NCBI GenBank assembly: GCA_016490735.1
Contig: JAEMWC010000672.1
Coordinates: forward strand, 299,501 to 363,500
DNA: 64,000 bases
Direction: 5' to 3'
Source of the DNA: Pachyseris speciosa
Taxonomy: Eukaryota; Cnidaria; Anthozoa; Scleractinia; Pachyseridae
The notes under the pieces were generated by a model, which saw nothing but the letters and a program-made list of their open reading frames with translations, was not told the DNA's origin and ran no database searches. The position numbers were made by a program, and so were the translations under genes. Positions 57,541-64,000 of this stretch are shown piece by piece (position 1 is the first letter of the stretch; every line of letters starts with the position of its first letter).

Positions 57541-57559
57541 CTCTTGAAAAGAAATTGAA
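57541..57559 (-). CDS. Gene B exon 3: 19-nt microexon
   Basis: TTCAATTTCTTTTCAAGAG between CTTCCTTTAG and GTAAGC, adding S-S-I-S-F-Q-E. Without it, exon 2 and exon 4 are out of phase and exon 4 would meet a stop. Confidence 0.6.
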
Positions 57560-57802
57560 CTAAAGGAAGAAGCAGAAAGATCCTCAACTGCAGGGTTCCT
57601 AGAGAGAGGGGAACACAAAAAATTACTTTCCCGCAAATGATTTCCTGACTTCAAACCAAGCATTATAATGACATTTGATAGTATTTACGCGTGACTGTGC
57701 GTTTATAATTTTACGTTGTAAAACCTTTGTTCATTGATTGAAGTGCCAGTTTTTCCGTTTGCATTTGTTTAAAGATTCTTGTTCAAAGAAGACGATACAA
57801 AC

Positions 57803-57962
57803 CTGGCAATTGACTGCTCCTCCGAATTGCCTTCAATGTTATCTTCGCGCACTTGAAGTTGTTTTTTGAACTGGTGATGGTCAATTCTGCTTTCATTGTC
57901 GTTTTTATTGGCATTTTTATTGTTTCTTTTCCCAGATAAAATGAGGGACACTTTCTCGGTTT
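57803..57962 (-). CDS. Gene B exon 2 (linker)
   Basis: 160 nt, entry phase 1, exit phase 2. An Asn/Lys-rich linker ending KQLQVREDNIEGNSEEQS. The conserved last part matches gene A. Confidence 0.7.
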
Positions 57963-58041
57963 CTAAAAAGTTTAAAAGACAAGGTTATCAGCTAAACTAA
58001 ACGGGAAAACACGAGACCAAACTGACCCTTTGAAGCCTGAA

Positions 58042-58736
58042 TGGTTTCCCTATAATCGCAGACGATCCGGATCGCAGATCGCAAAATGTTGAGCGATCGT
58101 CCCCGATCATGTGGATACACACTTCAGCGATTGTTTGCGATCCTGCGATCGTGATCACAGAAGATAGAACCATGTTCTGTCTTCTGCGATCGTATGCTAT
58201 ATTTCTTAGAAACAAACCTCGCGCGTCTATGTTGCAACGCTCGCTATTGTCATAAACACGGGCGACCAAGATCGAACACGTCACCATCAGTAAGGAGACA
58301 TTTACGGAAGTAGTTGCGCTTTACGAGTGTCTTAACAACCAAAACAGTGACGATTTTAAGGATAAAACCAAAAACGGCAAACAGGGAAGAAATTCAAGAT
58401 GTCTGCATCAGATACGAAGACAAAACTCAGTTGGGAAAAAGACCGTCACAGACCGTACTTTTGATAATTCCCTGTGAAACGTTATTTTGCGGTCGTTTCC
58501 GATCCTTTGCGATCACTGATATGGAAACAGCGCACTTTGCGATATTTTGCGATCCGCGATCGTCTGCGATCGCAAATATGGAAACCATGAGGTAATCAGC
58601 CAGGGAGGGACTTTCGAGCTACAGACGTGGTAACGCGATTTACATGAAAACGTGACGACCCGAGAAACGCGCACATTGCGATCTACGATCTGCGGTCCGC
58701 GATCGTCTGCGATCGTTTGTGATCATATGGAAACCA
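58042..58736. repeat. GCGATCG-rich inverted-repeat block in intron 1 of gene B
   Basis: TGGTTTCC near 58042 is matched by GGAAACCA at 58580-58587 and again at 58729-58736. Between them, GCGATCGT/TTGCGATC/GACGATCG words recur many times in both orientations. The segment after the first GGAAACCA (GAGGTAATCAGCCAGGGAGG) is repeated after the second. This looks like a MITE with a partial second copy. The corresponding intron of gene A has only the plain flank. Confidence 0.6.
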
Positions 58737-58950
58737 GACTTCACTTTGGGAGATAGTGTGGAACTGAGGTAATCACCCAGGGAGAGCGTTTCGAGCTGCA
58801 GACATGGTAACGTAATTTACCTAAAAACGTAACGACCTCATTTACGTGAGAAGTAGTGACTTGTAGCACAAACTATACCCTCACAATACATCTTATCCCT
58901 TCTTAACTGAAGGTGTTACTCTAAGAAAACGTACCCTATGTAATATATAA

Positions 58951-59083
58951 AAAACGAGTGCGAGTGTTTCATCAGGGGTTCCAAACACCGAGAAACAGAT
59001 GGAAGCATGACGCAGAAAGCGGAGTGCTTTTATTGTTTGGAGGTGTTTGGAACCCCTGATGAAACACGAAGCACGAGTTTTCG
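58951..59083. repeat. Palindromic MITE in intron 1 of gene B
   Basis: AAAACGAGTGC then TTTCATCAGGGGTTCCAAAC on the left, mirrored by GTTTGGAACCCCTGATGAAA then GCACGAGTTTT on the right, around a short centre. Confidence 0.7.
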
Positions 59084-59990
59084 ATATGGCTTCTCAATCA
59101 CGCATAAAAATACAATGCAATATAGCAAATATATTGTCTGTACAATTAGCACCGATTGTTTTAACGAGCAAAAGCGAATACATTCTTTCGCATTTTCACA
59201 ACTCTATGCCTGCATACATTTGGGAGTTGTTTGTTTCGCGTCAGGTGTGTCATTCACTATAGTTGACACATGACGGCAGAGATCAAGGACGGAGCGAGTC
59301 GTTTTCGTCTGCTTAAAACTTTATCTGAGGACCAGTCCCGTTCCTGCTTCTATAAAATACAAAAACGGACTGGCTTTGAACATTGTTAGACAGTGGCAAT
59401 TGGAAATAGAGACGAAAGAACCGATTTTAGATCATATCCTGGAGGTCTTTACAGAGATTGACTTGTACAAGGTGAATCCTGTGAGTTGTTAAATATCGTA
59501 AATGGATGCCGTATCTCTTAACTACAATCTTCGACAATTCAAATGAAAAATTTAGACCACCCCTCTCCCCATTTCAATGATTGAAAAAATGGCGCGTTTT
59601 GGGTTGAGCACGAATTCATCATTGATTTAGGGGGAGGGGGTTATTATTTCTCATTTTATTCTGTCCGAGATTGTAGTTCGCGAAGATTGCAAATCATGAT
59701 GTAAAACGTTTTGTAAATAAAAAAACTGGACTAGCAATGTATAGCTAATGGTAATTACAAGTACAATTTCCATATTTTAGTGGTATACACCACTCTCACT
59801 GGAGAACGGTATACAGTTTTTCTTTCGGTATCCAAACGCATGCACGTTATGTGGTATACATCCGGTGATTTGTAGTTGAGGTAATGAATTATTAATGAGG
59901 TTGAGAACGTTATGTCAATATGCACTATTCCTTGCTTCGTACAAGGTTTATTCTTACGTTTCCCAAGAGTAAATCTCAAGCTGCGCTTAC

Positions 59991-61812
59991 CTTCTGATCC
60001 ATGCAGATGTTTCTCAACGCAAATCTTATTTTTAATCACCAGTGCCTCTTCGTTGGGATGATCGTCACTGTAAGTCCTCTTTCTAATCATCAATACTTTT
60101 TGGTCGCATTCTTTTGCTTCACTGTGTTGGGCTAGGTTTCTGCAATCAACAGCCAAGTTATGATAACTTGCTGCTACATCGGGATGTTCCTCACCGTAAA
60201 TCTTCTTTCTAATGATCAATGCCTTTTTGTCACATTCTTTTGCTTCATTGTGTTGAGCTAAGTTAGAATAATCCAGGGCCAGTTTGTGATAACTTTCCGC
60301 TACATCGGAATGTTCTTCCCCATAAATCTTCTTTCTGATAATCAATCCCCTTTCATTGCATTCCTTTGCTTCATTGTGTTGTCCGAGGTCCCTGTAATCA
60401 ACAGCCAGTCTGTGGTAACTTTTTGCTACTTTGGGATGTTCCTCACCGTAAATCCTTTCTCTAATCATCAATGCCTTCTCGTCGCATTCTTTTGCCTCGT
60501 TATGTTTAGTTAAGTTAGAATAATCCAGGGCCAGTCTGTGATAACTTTCCGCTACATCGGAATGTTCATCCCCATAAATCTTCTTTCTGATAATCAATCC
60601 CCTTTCGTCGTATTCCTTTGCTGCATAATGTCGTTTGAGGTCCCTGTAATCAACAGCCAATGTGTGGTAACTTTTTGCTACTTTGGGGTGTTCCTCACCG
60701 TAAATCTTCTTTTTAATCATCAATGCTTTCTCGTTGCATTCTTTTGCTTCATTGTATTGACCCAGCTTTCCGCAATCCAAAGCCAAATTATGATAACTTG
60801 CTGCCACATCGGGATGTACAAAACCGTTGATCTTCCGTCTAATAATCAGTGCCTTTTTGTCGAATTCTTTTGCTTGATTATGTTGGCCTAGCTCGCTGCA
60901 ATCCGTAGCCAAGCTGTGATAAGTTGCTGCTACCTTGGGATGTTCCATACCGTAAATCTTCTTTCTTATCATCAGTGCCTTTTCTTTCCATTCTTTTGCT
61001 TCATTGGGTTGCGCCAGGTTCCTGCAATCAGCTGTCAAGCTATGATAACTGGATGCTACGACGAGATGTTCCTCACCGTAAATCTTCTTTCTAATCACCA
61101 GGGCCTTTGTGTCGCATTCTTTCGCTTCATGGTGTTGGGTTAGGTTTCTGTAATCAGCAGCCAAGTTATGATAACTTGATGCTACCTTGGGATGTTCCTC
61201 ACCGTAAATCTTCTTTCTAATCATCAAGGCCTTTTTGTCGCATTCTTTTGCTTCATTGTACTGTGCTAGGTTTCGGCAGTCAGCAGCTAAGTTATGATAG
61301 CTTGATGCTACATCGGGATGGTCTTTGCTGTAACTCTTCTTTCTAATCATCAATGCTTTTTCGTCGCATTGTTTTGCTTCATTGTATTGGGCTAGGTTTC
61401 TACTATCAATGGCCAACATATGATAACTTGATGCTACATCGGGATGTGCCTCACCGTAAATCCTCTCTCTAATCCTCAGTGCTGTTTCGTCGCATTCTTT
61501 TGCTTCACTGTGTTGGGCTAGGTTTCTGCAATCAACAGCCAAGTTACAATAACTTGTCGCTACATCTGGATGATTTTCACCGTAAATCTTCTTCCGAGTC
61601 ATGAGCGCCTTCTCGTCGTACGCTTTGGCTTTGGTGTACTGCCCAAGGCTCCTGTAACCGCAAGCCAAGTGGTAATAACTTTCTGCGACTTCGGGGAGCT
61701 CATCATCGTTGGTCGTTTCGTTACTGATCTCTGTCTCTGTGTGACTTTCCGTTCCGGGACCATCCTGTGCTTTCCAGCTACAACTAGCATCCAAACCACC
61801 TGAAGCAGCCAT
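59991..61812 (-). CDS. Gene B exon 1: N-terminus and 13 kinesin-light-chain-type TPRs
   Basis: A single open exon of 1,822 nt (607 codons plus one base) from ATG to donor GTAAGC. Residues 1-43 are polar and acidic (MAASGGLDASCSWKAQ...). From about residue 44, thirteen 42-residue repeats follow the pattern SYHNLAVDCRNLAQHNEAKE then KALMIRKKIYGEEHPDVA, the TPR type of kinesin light chain and nephrocystin-3. Each unit is 126 nt, so the DNA is itself a tandem array and copy number could vary between alleles. TPRs normally hold peptide or protein ligands, so this is a likely sensor or scaffold part upstream of the death-fold module. The open frame continues past the donor to 59755, but that is intronic. 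Confidence 0.85.
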
Positions 61813-62100
61813 ACCGCATCGGCAAGCCGTAAGACAACTGAGTGTAGCTAGTGTTGGAAAACAACGTCTTAGTAAGAACCAGAAACCGTATATGGCAAAA
61901 CCATTTCCAGAAAATCTGGCCGTAATGGTGAAGCGAGCTACAATTGTCCAGGTTATATTTGGGACTATACTATAAACACGGCACTGTATAGGGAATAGAA
62001 AACAGATTGTCTTGTATCCATTTCAATAATATTATCTGAGTAACGTTTTCCCGGAACCGGCTAGAGGCAAGCGAATTACTTTCTTCGAGAAAACTGAGGA
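61813..62100. promoter_or_regulatory. Presumed upstream region of gene B
   Basis: About 290 bp between the start codon of gene B and a LINE remnant on the other strand. It should contain the promoter if there is no 5' UTR intron. No convincing TATA box seen. Confidence 0.3.
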
Positions 62101-62189
62101 GAAAAAAAATATATACATGAGGCAGATAACAAACTATTCAGAGGTTTTCAATAGAAAAAGGAAAGTAATGGAAAATACGTATATACAGG

Positions 62190-62820
62190 GCCTTTTACAG
62201 AATGAATGCATTAGAAACATTGCTCGCATTAGAAGATTCCTGTCTGAGGAGAGCACAAAGGCCCTTGTCCATGCATTTGTCACATGCAGATTGGATAACT
62301 GCAACTCGCTTCTCTACGGCTTGCCGAAGAATCAAATTGAAAAGCTTCAACGTGTTCAGAACTGTGCTGCTCGCCTAGTGGTAAATGCAAGACGACATGA
62401 CCACATAACACCTGCTCTGAGAGATCTTCATTGGCTACCAGTGGAGCAGCGAATTGTTTTTAAAATTTTACTTTTTACCTACAAAGCTGTTAGCGGCTTA
62501 GCTCCTTCTTACTTGAGTAGCCTGCGTAGCTGGCGGTTTTGTCGCGGCTTCCCCGCTCGCTTGCACGCTCCCCGACAAAACCGCCAGCTACGCAGGCTAA
62601 CTTGAGTGACTTGGTTAAGATTTATGCCCCTGAACGTAATCTCAGGTCATCTTCTCAGAAATTTTTATCAGTACCTTTTTCCAAGACTAAATCATATGGT
62701 GATAGAGCCTTTTCAATTTGTGCACCAAAGCTATGGAATGACCTGCCACTGCAGTTAAGGAACAGTGCATCTTTAATGTTTTTAAAAGTAACTTGAAGAC
62801 GTTTTTATTCAAGTATGCAA
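62190..62820 (+). pseudogene. LINE 3' remnant (L2/CR1-type RT C-terminus)
   Basis: Reads NIARIRRFLSEESTKALVHA, QIEKLQRVQNCAARLVV, LRDLHWLPVEQRIVFK, then after an insertion SDLVKIYAPERNLRSS, LWNDLPLQLRNS and LKTFLFKY. It is homologous to the tail of the LINE at 49178-50305. It is interrupted by an 81-bp palindrome at 62519 and by a further frameshift near 62765. The 5' part is missing. Confidence 0.85.
62519..62599. mobile_element. 81-bp palindromic MITE inside the LINE remnant
   Basis: Perfect 26-27-bp arms AGCCTGCGTAGCTGGCGG... flank a short GC-rich loop. Direct repeats ACTTGAGT at 62511-62518 and 62600-62607 give an 8-bp target duplication. Removing the element and one repeat restores the LINE reading SYLSDLVKIYAP. 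The 8-bp duplication suggests hAT-type mobilisation. Confidence 0.85.
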
Positions 62821-62984
62821 CTAAGAATGCATCTTAGTTTTTTAATATACTTTTAATAATTTTAGTACTAAATTTTTATGCATATAAGTACTTAACTTTT
62901 TTTATTTTTTTATTCATCTATTTTATTAATTTAGTATTATTTTTTAATTGTTAATTGGTAATTTAATTGTTGCCTTAATTTAGG

Positions 62985-63031
62985 TTTGTAAAGCGCCTTA
63001 GAACATTTGGATGTCGGCGCTATATAAATTG

Positions 63032-63077
<46 letters not shown>

Positions 63078-63098
63078 GATCATTATTATTATTATTAT
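62985..63098 (+). repeat. LINE 3' hairpin and (ATT)n tail
   Basis: TAAAGCGCC...GGCGCTATATAAA forms a small terminal hairpin, followed by about 25 ATT triplets with two interruptions. It has the same architecture as the 3' end near 49045-49115. Confidence 0.8.
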
Positions 63099-63334
63099 GA
63101 TGCATGGATTTATGATTTTTGAAGCAACTGTGCAGTGATGCGAACTCCTTGTGGGTAACCGCACCTGAACTAGGCTAATTCACAGGCGTAGGGTTTAATT
63201 TAAACTGTTATTCGTTAAGGTTAACCTGCTTAGCCTTTCATGATATGAATCTGGTGTTCAAACCACTTATACGAACCGGAAAATTTTCTTCGGTGTTTTT
63301 AAACGTCTATGGAAAAATTCCTTATTACTCCAAA

Positions 63335-63715
63335 AAGGAAAGGCAGGAATCGCAGTATTTCCGAGCTGTCTCCTGAATACAAAGACTAAAAGAGTCACTT
63401 TCTCCGGCCAAGATATCCAGTGTCGAAGACAAACTCATGGAAGTACTCGGCCCCAAAATGGACTTAGTATTATCAAAGCTATCTAACCTGGAAACAAAAA
63501 TGAAAGAACTGAACGTTGTAGTCAAAGGACTGAAAAGCAAGGTAACGTCTTTGGAGATAGAAGTAGACTCAGTGAAATCTACTAAGGCTGGGAACCTAAT
63601 TTGCTATTATGAAGGGAAAACTTTTTTGACACCTAGAATAAGCTCAACTATCTGTAAAGGCTATTACACTATCCAGAATCCATTGGTACAGACCACTTCC
63701 ACGCTTTCAAACTAG
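63335..63715 (+). pseudogene. Possible LINE ORF1 remnant with coiled coil
   Basis: An early frame reads RSISELSPEYKD. A second frame from 63437 then gives MDLVLSKLSNLETKMKELNV and LKSKVTSLEIEVDSVKS, a short heptad-like coiled coil. Such N-termini occur in ORF1 proteins of LINEs. The frame break and the quick loss of similarity after residue 52 suggest a degraded copy. A host coiled-coil fragment is the alternative. Confidence 0.4.
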
Positions 63716-64000
63716 AGATGAAAGGGTTCCTTTTAGCCGACTCAAAAGCAAAAGCTGTTTGAGAAACAGCGGCCAGTCTTTTAACGTCTGACGTTTGAGG
63801 GCAGTTTCACAGAGAATGTTCATTCTTTTAACTCAAAACTTGAACCATTGAAATACCTATCACGTATTTGGGGGAGGTCCAGGGTGCTAGGAATCTGGGA
63901 AAATAGGGAACTGGAGAGCTACGCCTTAGATGGAGAAGTGCGACTTCTTACGGAGCGGGAAACGGAAGAGAAACTATTTATCGAAGGCGGGGAAATAAAA
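63716..64000. other. Window end, nothing recognised
   Basis: No coding signal or repeat structure identified in the last about 285 bp. Confidence 0.4.

Larger units (their letters stand above)
44862..61812 (-). other. Gene B: TPR-ZU5-UPA-death-fold protein, 11 exons
   Basis: Gene-level span; exons are listed individually. The start codon, all junction phases and the stop are consistent, giving a predicted protein of about 1,660 aa. One 1-nt deletion in exon 7 breaks the frame. The largest intron (7) is about 6.1 kb, against about 0.55 kb in gene A, because of LINE insertions. Confidence 0.8.
43350..61850 (-). repeat. Segmental duplication unit B
   Basis: Paralogue of 21700-36000 in the same orientation, longer because of LINE and MITE insertions. 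Exons 2, 3, 4, 5, 6, 9, 10 and 11 have identical lengths in both units. Confidence 0.9.

Noticed and set aside
60286..61143. Plus-strand ORFs opposite the TPR array
   Set aside because: Repetitive antisense translations of the 126-bp TPR units.

Overview
The window looks like nuclear DNA of a hexacorallian, most likely a stony coral. It is AT-rich and gene-poor, with spliced genes (GT-AG introns) and a tRNA-derived SINE. It also holds APE-type LINE fragments with hairpin plus (TTA)n tails and many short inverted-repeat elements. Nothing suggests bacterial or organellar DNA. The species call is inference; no database was searched.

Layout. 1-5.3 kb is mostly non-coding. A class A GPCR exon (+) lies at 5.4-6.4 kb. 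6.4-16.4 kb is repeat-rich and includes an 863-bp fold-back transposon with minisatellite arms at 13.0-13.9 kb. A BIM-like BH3-only gene (-) starts at 16.98 kb. A SINE, two head-to-head LINE remnants and a TATG/TCTG microsatellite fill 19.1-20.7 kb.

The rest is dominated by a tandem segmental duplication: unit A about 21.7-36.0 kb and unit B about 43.4-61.85 kb, with a repeat-rich spacer at 36-43.4 kb. Each unit carries one minus-strand gene that I resolve into 11 phase-compatible exons. The predicted protein (about 1,660 aa in B) has 13 kinesin-light-chain-type TPRs in one exon, a linker that includes a 19-nt microexon, one exon for ZU5 plus UPA, a death-domain-like exon, a roughly 458-aa region I do not recognise, two homologous short exons, and a short tail. 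This resembles PIDD/UNC5-type death-fold signalling with a TPR sensor or scaffold on the N-terminus. It is the best candidate here for an undescribed system.

Each paralog is damaged in a different place. A has four frameshifts in the TPR exon but an intact exon 7. B has an intact TPR exon but a 1-nt frameshift in exon 7. B's intron 7 has also swollen to about 6 kb through an L2/CR1-type LINE carrying a 2A-like DVSLNPGP motif, an older LINE end, and a young 1.4-kb tandem duplication.

Because A and B are paralogous, each serves as the empty site for insertions in the other. This fixes target-site duplications for several non-autonomous elements (TA, TTAA and 8-bp types). The right edge (62.2-63.7 kb) holds another LINE 3' remnant interrupted by an 81-bp palindromic element, then a possible LINE ORF1 remnant. 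The BH3-only gene and the death-fold genes suggest cell-death or immune roles, but nothing in the sequence links them functionally.
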